Part shown: in pieces, positions 15,375 to 24,504 of the stretch | Layout: every line of letters starts with the position of its first letter | Numbering within the stretch: the stretch's first letter is position 1 | DNA from: a bacterium | Lineage (GTDB): Bacteria; Actinomycetota; Acidimicrobiia; Acidimicrobiales; RAAP-2 | Direction: 5' to 3' | Assembly (NCBI GenBank): GCA_027365055.1 | Contig: DAHXOD010000006.1 | Span: 1-34,226, forward strand | Length of the DNA: 34,226 bases | Translations under genes and position numbers: made by a program | The notes under the pieces: model-generated | Told to the model about the DNA's origin: nothing | Database searches by the model: none | What the model saw: only the letters and a program-made list of their open reading frames with translations

Positions 15375-17057
15375 CTACCCCTCCATCCAGATCTGGGTGC
15401 TGAAGAACGACCCGTTGTCGAACCCCTTCCCCGGCTTCCCCCCCGGGAGGATCGTGCCGGCGAAGTTCTGGATGCGGGAGTCGGCCACCGCCGACCAGGA
15501 GGTGCGGCCCAGCCAGAGGTAGGGGAGGTCGACCGCCAGCCGTTCGTTGACCTTCTGGTACGCGGCGATGACGTCGGACGGGTTGGAGGACGAACGCCCG
15601 GTGACCAGCGCGGCCTCGATCTGCGGGTCGGAGTTACGGGCGAAGTTGAGGGCGATCTTCCCCACCGGCGCCACGGTGGTTGTGCTCCACCATACGTAGT
15701 TGATGCTCGGGTCCGGGGCGGCGAACTGCTCGTAGGTGACCGCCTGGTAGTTGCCGACGATGGTGTTGGAGATGAGCTGGGCCTGTTCGATGGCCTGGAG
15801 GTTGACCTTGCACCCGATGGCCTGCCACATGGACTGGAGGACCTGGGTCACCCGGGTGAGGCGAGCGTCCGTGACGGTGGCCAGGTCGAACGTGGGGGTA
15901 CCCTTCTCGGCCGTGTACGCCTTGACCAGGGCCTTGGCCGCGGCAGGGTCGTAGGTCGGATAGCCGGTCTGGCTGAAGTACTTGGAGCCTGGGGGGAAGA
16001 GGCCGGTGGTGGCGAGGTTCAGCCCGGAGTCGAACAGCTTGGCGAACGCCGGGTAGTTGATCCCCTTGGCGAGCGCCTGGCGGATGCGCAGGTCGTCCAT
16101 CGGGGCGGCGAGGCAGTTCAGCATGATGAAGCTCATGTCGGGCTCCCCCAGGGTGTCCGACAGGCTGTCGACGACCTGGTAGCTGGATTGACCCTGGAAC
16201 TGGGTGATGGTGACCGGGTCGGTCGAGACGATCAGGTCGACGCCGCCGGACTGGAGGGTGGCGACCCGCTGGGAGTGGTCGGGGATGGGCCGGAAGGTGA
16301 TCTGGTCGAGGTACGGGTAGCCGGACCTCCAGTAGTGGGGGTTGCGGACCGCGGTGAAGTGGTTGTTGGGTAGCCACGACGAGTAGACGAAGGGTCCGGT
16401 CCCGACCGGGGTGGGGTTCGAGTTGCCGCCCTTCTCGGCGTCGATCATCGACTGGCTCACCATGTAGCCGACCTGGGTGGCGAGTCCGGCGGGGAGGGGG
16501 ACGTAGGGCTCGTTGAGGTTGAAGTTGACGGTCATCGAGTCGACCACCGTCACGTTCTTCAGGAATTTGAGTGCCAGTCCGGTGAGGAGCGAGGCCTGGA
16601 GCGCGTCGTAGTTGTTCTTGACCACGGTGGCGTCCAGCGCGCTGCCGTCGTGGAACTGGATGCCGGGGCGAAGTGTCATCGTCCACACCGTGTAGTCGGC
16701 GTTGGGCGTCATCGACTTGCAGAGGTAGGGCTGGATGCTCCCGTCAGCCGCCACGGCCATCAACGGGTCGTAGATGCAGTTGGCGTAGAGGAAGCCGTTG
16801 TTGTCCCAGTGGTTGCTCGGGGGGTAGAAGCCGTCGATGTCGGCGTCGTTGCCGATGATGGCGGTGCCCCCGCGCTTGGGCGTCCCGTGATTGATCCCCG
16901 CGGTGCCGCTCTGCGCCTTGGTCCCCGCCGTGCTGCTCGAGGACGACGAGCAGGCGGCCAGCCCGGTGGCGCTTCCGGCGCCCAGGAGCACGGCGCCCCC
17001 GGCGACTGCGCTCCTCGAAAGAAAGCTCCTCCGACTGATCGGCTCGGGCATCGTCAT
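15375..17057 (-). CDS. Family-5 solute-binding lipoprotein of peptide-type ABC importer, Tat signal
   Basis: The 560 residues start at ATG 17057 with AAGGGGGA 7 nt upstream; the ORF track extends too far 5'. The N-terminus has a twin-arginine motif (SRRSFLSR), a hydrophobic stretch and the lipobox GLAAC, followed by a Ser-rich linker. It is therefore predicted to be exported folded by Tat and lipid-anchored. The body is SBP_bac_5: PYLCKSMTPNADYTVWTMTLRPGIQFHDGS near residue 110-140 and NPHYW further on. It captures the ligand for the permease pair encoded downstream. It is the first gene of a five-gene operon. Its ligand is unknown; peptides are the commonest in this family. Confidence 0.93.
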   Translation of the reverse strand: MTMPEPISRRSFLSRSAVAGGAVLLGAGSATGLAACSSSSSSTAGTKAQSGTAGINHGTPKRGGTAIIGNDADIDGFYPPSNHWDNNGFLYANCIYDPLMAVAADGSIQPYLCKSMTPNADYTVWTMTLRPGIQFHDGSALDATVVKNNYDALQASLLTGLALKFLKNVTVVDSMTVNFNLNEPYVPLPAGLATQVGYMVSQSMIDAEKGGNSNPTPVGTGPFVYSSWLPNNHFTAVRNPHYWRSGYPYLDQITFRPIPDHSQRVATLQSGGVDLIVSTDPVTITQFQGQSSYQVVDSLSDTLGEPDMSFIMLNCLAAPMDDLRIRQALAKGINYPAFAKLFDSGLNLATTGLFPPGSKYFSQTGYPTYDPAAAKALVKAYTAEKGTPTFDLATVTDARLTRVTQVLQSMWQAIGCKVNLQAIEQAQLISNTIVGNYQAVTYEQFAAPDPSINYVWWSTTTVAPVGKIALNFARNSDPQIEAALVTGRSSSNPSDVIAAYQKVNERLAVDLPYLWLGRTSWSAVADSRIQNFAGTILPGGKPGKGFDNGSFFSTQIWMEG

Positions 17058-17077
17058 CCGGTTTCCCCCTTCGTCCA

Positions 17078-17098
17078 CCCGCCGGCTCTCCCGGCAGG
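17078..17098 (-). other. Hairpin in the leader of the peptide-transport operon
   Basis: On the minus strand CCTGCCGG-GAGAG-CCGGCGGG forms an 8-bp stem (one G-T pair) just upstream of the Shine-Dalgarno of the binding-protein gene. It falls within a predicted 5' leader of about 130 nt. I see no known riboswitch consensus. It may affect translation or mRNA stability. Confidence 0.35.
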
Positions 17099-17194
17099 TC
17101 TGGCCATGTTCCCATGTTCGCTCCGGTGAGACCGACCTGTTCGGCGGGTGCCCCCTCACGTCCTTCAACCGTCCCTTCCGGGCGGGTCTCCGGC

Positions 17195-17223
17195 AGGTTA
17201 CCGCTCACCAGTCGCCGGGTCGA
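17195..17223 (-). promoter_or_regulatory. Promoter of the peptide-transport operon
   Basis: On the minus strand TCGACC (-35-like, 17223-17218), a 17-nt spacer and TAACCT (-10, 17200-17195) fit a vegetative actinobacterial promoter. The start would lie near 17188, leaving a leader of about 130 nt before ATG 17057. The whole 303-nt gap 17058-17360 holds this promoter, the leader hairpin and, on the plus strand, a weak TAGGGT box (17298-17303) before coaE. I see no gene in it. Confidence 0.5.
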
Positions 17224-17360
17224 GGTCATGGGGAAAGAAAGTTCGCCGACGTGGTGAACCGCCGCTGAGCCTGCGGTGCGCCGCGACGACATCGACCTAG
17301 GGTGTGGAGCCTGGTGCCGGTTCGTGCCGGCAGGCCAACAGCACGAAGGGAGGCCATGCG

Positions 17361-17978
17361 GTGCTTGCGGTAGGGCTGACCGGAGGGATCGGTTCGGGCA
17401 AGTCGACGGTCGCCGGCATGCTGGTCGAGCGGGGAGCGGTGCTGGTCGATGCCGATCGCATCGCCCGGGAGGTGGTCGAGCCGGGCGCCCCGGCCTACCA
17501 GGCCCTCGTCGATCGCTTCGGCACCGAGGTGGTGGCGCCGGACGGGACGATCGACCGTCCGGCCGTGGCTGCACTGGTCTTCGGCGATCCGGAGGCGTTG
17601 GCCGACCTGAATGCGATCACCCACCCCGCCATCGGAGTCGCCATGCTCGAACGCAAGGCCAGCTACGACGGAACCGACGAGGTGGTGGTGCTCGACATCC
17701 CCCTGCTGCGCGACGAGCACCGCGAGCTGTTGTCGCTCGACGTGGTCGTGGTGGTCGACACGCCGGTCCAGACCGCGCTGGGACGACTGACCACGCAGCG
17801 CGGCATGTCCGGCGAGGATGCGGCGGCGCGGATCGCGGCCCAGCCCGACCGGAGCGCACGGCTGGCCGTCGCCGACATCGTCGTCGACAATTCCGGTGAC
17901 CTGGACCTGCTGACCCGAGAGGTCGATCGGGCCTGGGCGGCGCTCCGGACCCTGGGGGGTGCGCGCCGGGCGGTCTGA
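17361..17978 (+). CDS. coaE: Dephospho-CoA kinase
   Basis: The 205 residues catalyse the last step of coenzyme A synthesis, phosphorylating dephospho-CoA with ATP. The N-terminal P-loop [16 protein letters not shown] is immediate. [13 protein letters not shown] follows, then NAITHPAIG (the CoA-substrate region) and DIPLL. The start GTG 17361 is supported by GGGAGG 7 nt upstream; the longer ORF-track start at 17304 lacks a site and adds unconserved residues. The length matches single-domain CoaE, without the extra C-terminal domain seen in mycobacterial CoaE. It is the first of a plus-strand run ahead of uvrB and may share a transcript with it. Confidence 0.95.
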   Translation: MLAVGLTGGIGSGKSTVAGMLVERGAVLVDADRIAREVVEPGAPAYQALVDRFGTEVVAPDGTIDRPAVAALVFGDPEALADLNAITHPAIGVAMLERKASYDGTDEVVVLDIPLLRDEHRELLSLDVVVVVDTPVQTALGRLTTQRGMSGEDAAARIAAQPDRSARLAVADIVVDNSGDLDLLTREVDRAWAALRTLGGARRAV

Positions 17979-17988
17979 GCCCTCCCGG

Positions 17989-17994
17989 TACCAT
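17989..17994 (+). promoter_or_regulatory. -10 box for leaderless uvrB transcript
   Basis: TACCAT ends exactly 6 nt before the GTG at 18001, so the predicted transcription start coincides with the uvrB start codon. GGAGG directly abuts the GTG, too close to act as a ribosome-binding site. No convincing -35, and no obvious SOS box, is visible. Confidence 0.5.
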
Positions 17995-18000
17995 CGGAGG

Positions 18001-20130
18001 GTGCCGGCGTTCGAAGTCGTTTCCCCCTTCCAACCGTCGGGAGACCAGCCGCAGGCCATTGACTCGCTGGTGGCCGGAATCCAGCGGGGCGATCGGTACC
18101 AGACCCTTCTCGGGATCACCGGATCGGGGAAGACCGCCACCATCGCCTGGACCATCGAAGGGGTGCAACGGCCGACCCTGGTCATCGAGCCCAACAAGTC
18201 GCTGGCCGCTCAGCTGGCGGCCGAGCTGAAGGGGTTCTTCCCCCACAACCGGGTCGAGTACTTCGTCTCCTACTACGACTACTACCAACCGGAGGCGTAC
18301 GTTCCCTCCTCGGACACCTATATCGAGAAGGACTCGTCGATCAACGACGAGATCGACCGGCTCCGCCATGCCAGTACTTCGTCGCTGCTCCTGCGGCCCG
18401 ACACCATCGTGGTGGCGTCGGTGTCGTGCATCTACGGTCTCGGATCGCCCGACGAGTACCGGGACCGGATCGTCGTCCTCCGACCCGGCGAGGAGTACGA
18501 GCAGCGCTCGCTGCTCCGGCGACTGGTCGAGCTGCAGTACTCGCGCAACGACGTCGCCGTGACCCGCGGCCAGTTCCGGGCCAAGGGCGACACCGTGGAG
18601 ATTCACCCCGCGTACGAGGAACGGGCGGTGCGGATCGAGTTCTTCGGGGACACCGTCGAGCGGATCCGGTCTTTCGACGTGACCACCGGGGAGATCGGCG
18701 ACGAACTCGACGAGTTGGTGGTGTTCGCGTCCACCCACTATGGGACAGGTGACGAGAAGCTCCGCCGGGCGGTGGTCGGGATCGAGGCCGAGCTCCGGAC
18801 CCGGTTGGCCGAGCTCGACGCGGCCGGCAAGCTTCTCGAGTCCCAGCGGCTCCGGATGCGGACCGAGTACGACCTCGAGATGCTGGCGGAGACCGGCGTG
18901 TGCAGCGGGATCGAGAACTACAGCCGTCACCTCGATGGCCGCCGGCCCGGCGAGGCGCCGTTCACCCTGCTCGACTTCTTCGCCGACGACTTTCTGGTGG
19001 TGCTGGACGAGAGCCACGTCGCCATCCCTCAGCTGCGGGGGCAGTACGCCGGGGACCGGTCGCGCAAGGAGACCCTGGTCGATCACGGCTTCCGCCTCCC
19101 TTCGGCGCTCGACAACCGCCCGCTCCGCTTCGAGGAGTTCCTCGAGCGCACCGGCCAGGTGGTGATGCTCTCCGCCACGCCCGGCCCCTGGGAGCTCGAG
19201 CACAGCGCCCAGGTGGTCGAGCAGGTCATCCGCCCGACCGGCCTGCTCGACCCGGAGGTGGACATCCGCCCGACGGTGGGACAGATCGACGACCTGCGGG
19301 CCCGCATCGACACCACGGTCGCCGCCGGCTCGAGGGTACTGGTGACCACGCTGACCAAACGCATGGCCGAAGATCTCACGGACTACCTGCGGGAGCAGGG
19401 CGTCAAGGTCGAGTACCTCCACTCCGACGTGGACACCATGGCACGGGTCGAACTGCTCCGGGAGCTGCGGCTGGGCACCTTCGACGTACTGGTGGGGATC
19501 AACCTGCTGCGCGAGGGGCTCGACCTCCCAGAGGTCGCTCTGGTGGCGATCCTTGACGCCGACAAGGAGGGCTTCCTCCGATCGGGGTCGTCGCTGATCC
19601 AGACCATGGGCCGGGCCGCCCGCAACGTCGACGGGCGCGTGGTCATGTACGCCGATACGGTCACCGACTCGATGACCAGGGCGATCGGGGAGACCCAGCG
19701 CCGGCGCGCCCGTCAGATCGCCTACAACGAGGCACACGGCATCGACCCGGTCACCATCGTCAAGTCGGTCTCCGACATCCTCGAGCGGGTGCGGGACACC
19801 AGCCCGCTCGGAGCCAGGCGCCCCGCCGGGGCGGCGCGCTCCTCCGGCGGCGACGGGCGCAGAAGGCCCGGTGGGGTCGATCCGAGGGCGGTCGCCGCCG
19901 AGCTGGCCGGCGCGATCGGCGCGGATGCGGACGAGCTGTCGAGCCTGGTGCACCAGCTCGACGCCGAGATGCTGCGGGCCGCCGAAGAGCTCCGTTTCGA
20001 GGAGGCGGCCCTCCTGCGCGACGAGATCGCGGAGCTCCGGGTGCTGCTGGCGACCGATCCGGTCGACGGTACCCCGGTGCTGGCCGACGAGGAAGGGGAC
20101 CCGCACCGGTATCCTCGCCGCCATGGCTGA
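18001..20130 (+). CDS. uvrB: Excinuclease ABC subunit B
   Basis: The 709 residues form the helicase-like damage-verification subunit of nucleotide excision repair. Visible features in order: PSGDQPQAI, Walker [11 protein letters not shown] (about 37-45), the beta-hairpin [21 protein letters not shown], Walker B VVLDESHV (DESH), TATPGPWE, helicase motif [23 protein letters not shown] and QTMGRAARN. The C-terminal UVR motif ([24 protein letters not shown]) that contacts UvrC is also present. I reject the track start at 17959: homologues begin at [17 protein letters not shown], and the TACCAT box points to GTG 18001. About 30 low-complexity residues separate the helicase core from the UVR motif. 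Confidence 0.97.
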   Translation: MPAFEVVSPFQPSGDQPQAIDSLVAGIQRGDRYQTLLGITGSGKTATIAWTIEGVQRPTLVIEPNKSLAAQLAAELKGFFPHNRVEYFVSYYDYYQPEAYVPSSDTYIEKDSSINDEIDRLRHASTSSLLLRPDTIVVASVSCIYGLGSPDEYRDRIVVLRPGEEYEQRSLLRRLVELQYSRNDVAVTRGQFRAKGDTVEIHPAYEERAVRIEFFGDTVERIRSFDVTTGEIGDELDELVVFASTHYGTGDEKLRRAVVGIEAELRTRLAELDAAGKLLESQRLRMRTEYDLEMLAETGVCSGIENYSRHLDGRRPGEAPFTLLDFFADDFLVVLDESHVAIPQLRGQYAGDRSRKETLVDHGFRLPSALDNRPLRFEEFLERTGQVVMLSATPGPWELEHSAQVVEQVIRPTGLLDPEVDIRPTVGQIDDLRARIDTTVAAGSRVLVTTLTKRMAEDLTDYLREQGVKVEYLHSDVDTMARVELLRELRLGTFDVLVGINLLREGLDLPEVALVAILDADKEGFLRSGSSLIQTMGRAARNVDGRVVMYADTVTDSMTRAIGETQRRRARQIAYNEAHGIDPVTIVKSVSDILERVRDTSPLGARRPAGAARSSGGDGRRRPGGVDPRAVAAELAGAIGADADELSSLVHQLDAEMLRAAEELRFEEAALLRDEIAELRVLLATDPVDGTPVLADEEGDPHRYPRRHG
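20110..20115 (+). promoter_or_regulatory. -10 box for leaderless uvrA transcript inside the uvrB 3' end
   Basis: TATCCT ends 7 nt before the uvrA ATG (20123), within the last codons of uvrB. The spacing predicts a transcript starting at or next to the ATG. No Shine-Dalgarno sits at normal distance (only CGCCGCC precedes the ATG). Confidence 0.5.
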
Positions 20131-23050
20131 TCGACTGGTGGTGCGGGGGGCGCGGGAGCACAACCTCCAAGATGTCTCGCTCGACCTCCCGCGTGACCGG
20201 CTGATCGTCTTCACCGGACTGTCCGGCTCCGGCAAGTCGTCGTTGGCGTTCGACACCATCTACGCGGAGGGCCAGCGCCGCTACGTCGAATCGCTGTCGG
20301 CCTACGCGCGTCAATTCCTCGGGCAGATGGACAAGCCCGACGTGGACTTCATCGAAGGTCTCTCTCCGGCGATCGCCATCGACCAGAAGTCCGCCTCGCG
20401 CAATCCGCGCTCCACGGTGGGGACGGTCACCGAGGTCTACGACTACCTCCGCCTGCTCTACGCCCGCATCGGGAAGCCCCACTGCCCGACCTGCGGGCGT
20501 CCGGTCGCCCGCCAGAGCCCCCAGCAGATCGTCGACCGGATCCTGGCGTTCGAGGAAGGCACCCGCTTCCTGGTGCTGGCGCCGGTGGTCCGGGGCCGGA
20601 AGGGGGAGTACAGCACGCTCCTCGACGACCTGGCCACCCAGGGGTTCGCCCGCGTGCGGGTAGACGGCGTCGCCGTCGAGCTGGCGGATCGGGCGGCGGT
20701 CGACCTGGCGCGCTACGAGCAGCACTCGATCGAGGTGGTCGTCGACCGACTGGTGCGCCGGGGGGAGATCCGGCACCGGCTGACCGAGTCGATCGAGACG
20801 GCCCTGGCGCTGGCCGAGGGGGTGGCGGAGCTGGTCGTCGTGGAGCCGGACGGCACCGAGGGGGAGGCGATCACCTTCAGCCAGCACCTGGCATGCACCC
20901 ACTGCGGCACCAGCTTCGAGGACCCGGCGCCGCGGAGCTTCTCGTTCAACTCCCCCTACGGGGCCTGTCCGGCGTGCGCCGGCCTCGGCACCACCTTCGA
21001 GGTGGATCCCGACCTGGTGGTCCCGGACCCGGGCCGCTCGCTCGCCGGCGGTGCGCTCGCCCCCTGGTCCGGCGCCCGCAGCGAGTACTTCGCCCGGGTG
21101 GTGGGCGCCGTGGCCGAGCTGGGCGGGTTCTCCACCGAGACCCCCTGGGAGGATCTCTCGAAGGCGCACCGCAAGCTCGTCCTGTACGGGGCCGGCACCA
21201 AGCAGGTCCATCTCAAGTACAAGAACCGCTACGGCCGTCAACGCTCGTTCCACACCAGCTACGAGGGGATCGTCCCCTGGATCAAGCGGCGTCACCGCGA
21301 GGCCGAGTCGGACTTCCTCCGCGACAATCTCGAGGCGTACCTGCGCGAAGTGCCCTGCCCGGACTGCGGAGGGTCGCGGCTCCGCCCCGAATCACTGGCG
21401 ATCACCGTGGGCGGCCTGTCGATCTTCGAGCTCTGCTCGCTCCCGATCGCCAAGGCCGTCGAGATGGTCGGGACCCTCGCACTGACCGACCGCGAGCACC
21501 TGATCGCCGACCGGGTGTTCCGCGAGGTACGCGAACGCATGCAGTTCCTCCTCGACGTCGGGCTCGACTACCTCACGCTGGCCCGTGCCGCCGCCACGCT
21601 CTCGGGTGGGGAGGCGCAGCGGATCCGGTTGGCCAGCCAGATCGGCAGCGGGCTGGTCGGAGTGCTGTACGTCCTCGACGAGCCCTCGATCGGCCTCCAC
21701 CAACGCGACAACCAGCGGCTGATCGGCACGTTGCTGCGCCTGCGCGACCTGGGCAACACCGTGATCGTGGTGGAGCACGACGAGGAGACCATCCGGGTGG
21801 CCGACCACGTGGTCGACGTGGGTCCTGGAGCCGGCGAGCACGGCGGTCGGATCGTGCACTCCGGACCGGTCACCGGACCCGGGGGTCTCGAGTCCAACGG
21901 CGAATCGGTCACCGGCCTGTACCTGTCGGGCCGGCGCACCATCCCCGTTCCCGCCCGCCGCCGGCCGGGGAACGGCACGTTCCTGACCGTCCACGGCGCC
22001 CGCGAGCACAATCTCCGCGACGTCGACGCCGCCTTCCCCCTGGGTTGCCTGGTGGCGGTCACCGGCGTCTCCGGATCGGGCAAGTCCACGTTGGTCAACG
22101 ACATCCTGCTCCGCTCGTTGGCCCACCAGGTGCACCGCTCGAAGGCCGTGCCCGGACTCCACCGCTCCATCGCCGGCGTCGAGCACGTCGACAAGGTGGT
22201 GGAGGTCGACCAGGCGCCCATCGGACGGACCCCCCGCTCGAACCCGGCCACCTACAGCGGGGTGTTCGACCACATCCGCAAGCTGTTCAGCCAGACCCCG
22301 GAAGCGAAGGTGCGGGGCTACCTGCCGGGAAGGTTCTCCTTCAACGTCAAGGGCGGCCGGTGCGAGGCCTGCTCGGGGGACGGGACCATCCGCATCGAGA
22401 TGCACTTCCTCCCCGACGTCTACGTCCCCTGCGAGGTCTGTCACGGCGCCCGGTACAACCGGGACACCCTCGAGGTCACGTTCCGGGGAAAGACGATCGC
22501 CGACGTGCTCGACCTGTCGTGCGAGGAGGCGCTGTCGTTCTTCGCCAAGCAGCCCCCGATCGCACGGCACCTGCAGACACTGGTCGACGTCGGCCTCGGG
22601 TACGTCCGGCTGGGACAGCCGGCTCCGACCCTCTCCGGGGGTGAGGCACAGCGAGTCAAGCTCGCATCGGAGCTGAGCCGGCGATCGACCGGGCGCACCT
22701 TCTACGTCCTCGACGAACCGACCACCGGTCTGCACTTCGACGACGTGCGCAAGCTCCTCGACGTGCTGAGCCGTCTGGTCGATCAGGGGAACACGGTCGT
22801 CGTGATCGAGCACAACCTCGACGTGGTGAAGAGCGCCGACTGGATCATCGATCTCGGTCCCGAGGGCGGTGACGGGGGCGGGGTGATCGTGGCGACCGGA
22901 ACCCCGGAGCAGGTGGCCGCGCTCCCCGGGCACACCGGCGCGGTGCTGGCACCGGTGCTCGGTCCGGTCGAACCGGTGAGCAAGCGGTCGACGAAGCCGG
23001 GGAAGGCGGCGGCCGTCACGCGACGCCGCAAGGCCCCGGTCGCCACGTAG
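20123..23050 (+). CDS. uvrA: Excinuclease ABC subunit A
   Basis: The 975 residues form the damage-sensing ATPase that loads UvrB on DNA. There are two ABC modules. The first has Walker [13 protein letters not shown] (about 34), zinc site CPTCGRP, a second zinc module CTHCGTS..CPAC, and signature [16 protein letters not shown] with [13 protein letters not shown]. The second has [13 protein letters not shown], zinc site CEACSGDG...CEVCHGARY, signature [15 protein letters not shown] and [13 protein letters not shown]. The ATG 20123 start fits homologues ([18 protein letters not shown]) and overlaps the uvrB end by 8 nt; the track start in uvrB is spurious. The C-terminal RRRKAPVAT tail is repeated, with its stop, just downstream as DNA (see repeat). 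Confidence 0.97.
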   Translation: MADRLVVRGAREHNLQDVSLDLPRDRLIVFTGLSGSGKSSLAFDTIYAEGQRRYVESLSAYARQFLGQMDKPDVDFIEGLSPAIAIDQKSASRNPRSTVGTVTEVYDYLRLLYARIGKPHCPTCGRPVARQSPQQIVDRILAFEEGTRFLVLAPVVRGRKGEYSTLLDDLATQGFARVRVDGVAVELADRAAVDLARYEQHSIEVVVDRLVRRGEIRHRLTESIETALALAEGVAELVVVEPDGTEGEAITFSQHLACTHCGTSFEDPAPRSFSFNSPYGACPACAGLGTTFEVDPDLVVPDPGRSLAGGALAPWSGARSEYFARVVGAVAELGGFSTETPWEDLSKAHRKLVLYGAGTKQVHLKYKNRYGRQRSFHTSYEGIVPWIKRRHREAESDFLRDNLEAYLREVPCPDCGGSRLRPESLAITVGGLSIFELCSLPIAKAVEMVGTLALTDREHLIADRVFREVRERMQFLLDVGLDYLTLARAAATLSGGEAQRIRLASQIGSGLVGVLYVLDEPSIGLHQRDNQRLIGTLLRLRDLGNTVIVVEHDEETIRVADHVVDVGPGAGEHGGRIVHSGPVTGPGGLESNGESVTGLYLSGRRTIPVPARRRPGNGTFLTVHGAREHNLRDVDAAFPLGCLVAVTGVSGSGKSTLVNDILLRSLAHQVHRSKAVPGLHRSIAGVEHVDKVVEVDQAPIGRTPRSNPATYSGVFDHIRKLFSQTPEAKVRGYLPGRFSFNVKGGRCEACSGDGTIRIEMHFLPDVYVPCEVCHGARYNRDTLEVTFRGKTIADVLDLSCEEALSFFAKQPPIARHLQTLVDVGLGYVRLGQPAPTLSGGEAQRVKLASELSRRSTGRTFYVLDEPTTGLHFDDVRKLLDVLSRLVDQGNTVVVIEHNLDVVKSADWIIDLGPEGGDGGGVIVATGTPEQVAALPGHTGAVLAPVLGPVEPVSKRSTKPGKAAAVTRRRKAPVAT

Positions 23051-23091
23051 CTCGCGGCGCCGCAAGGCCCCGGTCGTCACGTAGCTCGCGG
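23024..23091. repeat. 34-bp tandem duplication spanning the uvrA stop codon
   Basis: CGCCGCAAGGCCCCGGTCG(C/T)CACGTAGCTCGCGG occurs at 23024-23057 and again, with a single mismatch, at 23058-23091. The first copy contains the last uvrA codons and its TAG; the second repeats them after the stop. It indicates a recent slippage or unequal-crossover duplication at the uvrA 3' end. Confidence 0.95.
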
Positions 23092-23159
23092 CTCCGCCGC
23101 TCAGACATAGCCCGCGGCTCCGCCGCTCAGACATAGCCCGCGGCGCCGCCGCTCAGACG
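23082..23159. repeat. 26-bp tandem repeat, three copies, spanning the nadA stop codon
   Basis: TAGC(T/C)CGCGGC(T/G)CCGCCGCTCAGAC(A/G) is repeated at 23082-23107, 23108-23133 and 23134-23159. The third copy contains the nadA stop (TCA at 23153-23155 on plus). The first overlaps the end of the 34-bp uvrA repeat. Each unit carries the GC-rich dyad GCGGC(T/G)CCGC, able to fold in RNA from either strand, so the array may serve as a shared 3' structure for the convergent genes. Confidence 0.95.
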
Positions 23160-24268
23160 GTGGCGAGCATCCGTTCCAACGCCACCCGGGCCCACACCGC
23201 AGTGTCCTCGTCGACGCGGATCCGGTTGCGCACCTCGCCGGCCACCAGTCCCTCGAGGATCCACGCCAGGTGGGCGGCGTCGATGCGGAACATGGTCGAG
23301 CAGGGGCAGACCTGGGGATCGAGCGACTGGACCGTCTTGGTGGGGTGCTCGGCGTCCAGGCGGTTGACCAGGTGGATCTCGGTTCCCACGCCGATGACCG
23401 CCCCGTCGGGGGCGTTGGCCACCGCGTCGATGATGAAATCGGTCGAGCCCACCAGGTCTGCTGCCTCCACGACGTCGTGGGAGCACTCCGGGTGCACCAC
23501 GGTGATGCCGTCGGGGTGCGCCTCACGGAAGGCGGCCAGCTGTGCCGGCCGGAATCGCTGGTGGACCGAGCAGTGGCCCTTCCAGAGCAGGAGGGCGCGG
23601 CCCTTGATCGACTCGCCGTCCAGGCCTCCCCGTTCGAGGCCGGGGTCCCAGACGGCCATGTCGTCGTGGCCGTATCCCAGGGCGAACCCGGTGTTGCGCC
23701 CGAGATGCTGGTCGGGGAAGAACAGGACCTGGTCGCCCTGCCCGTCCCGTTCCCCCCGCGTTCCGATCGCCCAGGCCAGAACGGCACGGGCGTTGGACGA
23801 GGTGCACACCACGCCCCCGTGGCGACCGACGAACGCTTTGAGGGCGGCGGAGGAGTTCATGTAGGTGACCGGAACCACCCGTTCGACGTCGGTGGCCGAG
23901 GCCAACACGGTCCACGCCTCTTCCACCGCGTCGATGTCGGCCATGTCCGCCATCGAGCACCCGGCGTTCAGGTCGGGGAGCAGCACCTGCTGGTGGTCAC
24001 CGGTGAGGATGTCGGCCGACTCGGCCATGAAGTGCACGCCGCAGAACACGATGTACTCGGCCTGGGACTGCTCCGCGGCGATCCGTGACAGCGCGAACGA
24101 GTCGCCGCGGGCGTCGGCCCAGGCCATCACCTCATCTCGCTGGTAGTGGTGGCCGAGGACCAGGACCCGGGACCCGAGCACCGACTTGGCGGCGCCGATC
24201 CAATCGGCGAGCGCCTCGGGGGTCGCGGTGGAGTAGCGGTCGGGGAGCGCCGTCTGCAGTCGGACCAT
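23153..24268 (-). CDS. nadA: Quinolinate synthase
   Basis: The 371 residues condense iminoaspartate with dihydroxyacetone phosphate to quinolinate in de novo NAD synthesis, using a [4Fe-4S] cluster. Visible landmarks are LVLGHHYQRDEVMAWAD near the N-terminus, FCGVHFMAESADIL, NAGCSMADM, VTYMNSSAALKAFVGRHGGVVCTSSNA, FFPDQHLGRNTG, HPECSHDVV and the C-terminal VCPCSTMFRI. These supply the cluster cysteines. I chose ATG 24268, with AGGAGA 6 nt upstream; the track start at 24664 runs through uvrC antisense. nadB and nadC are not in the window. It is convergent with uvrA and divergent from uvrC; a -10-like TACACT (minus, 24439-24434) is a possible promoter. Confidence 0.96.
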   Translation of the reverse strand: MVRLQTALPDRYSTATPEALADWIGAAKSVLGSRVLVLGHHYQRDEVMAWADARGDSFALSRIAAEQSQAEYIVFCGVHFMAESADILTGDHQQVLLPDLNAGCSMADMADIDAVEEAWTVLASATDVERVVPVTYMNSSAALKAFVGRHGGVVCTSSNARAVLAWAIGTRGERDGQGDQVLFFPDQHLGRNTGFALGYGHDDMAVWDPGLERGGLDGESIKGRALLLWKGHCSVHQRFRPAQLAAFREAHPDGITVVHPECSHDVVEAADLVGSTDFIIDAVANAPDGAVIGVGTEIHLVNRLDAEHPTKTVQSLDPQVCPCSTMFRIDAAHLAWILEGLVAGEVRNRIRVDEDTAVWARVALERMLATV

Positions 24269-24504
24269 GTCGTCTCCTGGTTCCTCGGTGTGCTCCGTCG
24301 AGAGCCGGCGGGGACAGCCTGGTCGCCCGTCCGCGGGGATGTCGGCCCCGGAGTCACGGTGTCGCCTGATGTCAGGTCGTGCGTCTCCGGGTGACCGGAG
24401 ACCATGCGCCGGAGTCCAGGCCGGCGCATGGCCAGTGTAGGCGGCAGCGCCCCCGATCGCGGCCCGTACGGTGGACCACGCGCTCGGGGCACACTGGAGC
24501 AGTG

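Noticed and set aside
14112-16373. 753-aa plus-strand ORF opposite the peptide-transport genes
   Set aside because: It is an Asp/Gly/Val/Arg-rich shadow with no domain. The minus-strand permease and binding-protein motifs are clear.
17058-17194. Known riboswitch in the binding-protein leader
   Set aside because: I compared it by eye with glycine, SAM and cobalamin consensus elements and found no match; only a generic hairpin can be supported.
17940-18001. SOS (LexA) box upstream of uvrB
   Set aside because: No CGAAC-N-GTTCG type palindrome is present in the gap; the GTTCGA inside the uvrB coding start is only a half-site.
17617-20259. 880-aa ORF antisense to uvrB
   Set aside because: It is a high-GC shadow with no recognisable domain, opposite a well-supported uvrB.
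23082-23159. CRISPR-like array
   Set aside because: The 26-bp units are directly adjacent with no spacers, there are only three copies, and no cas genes are near.
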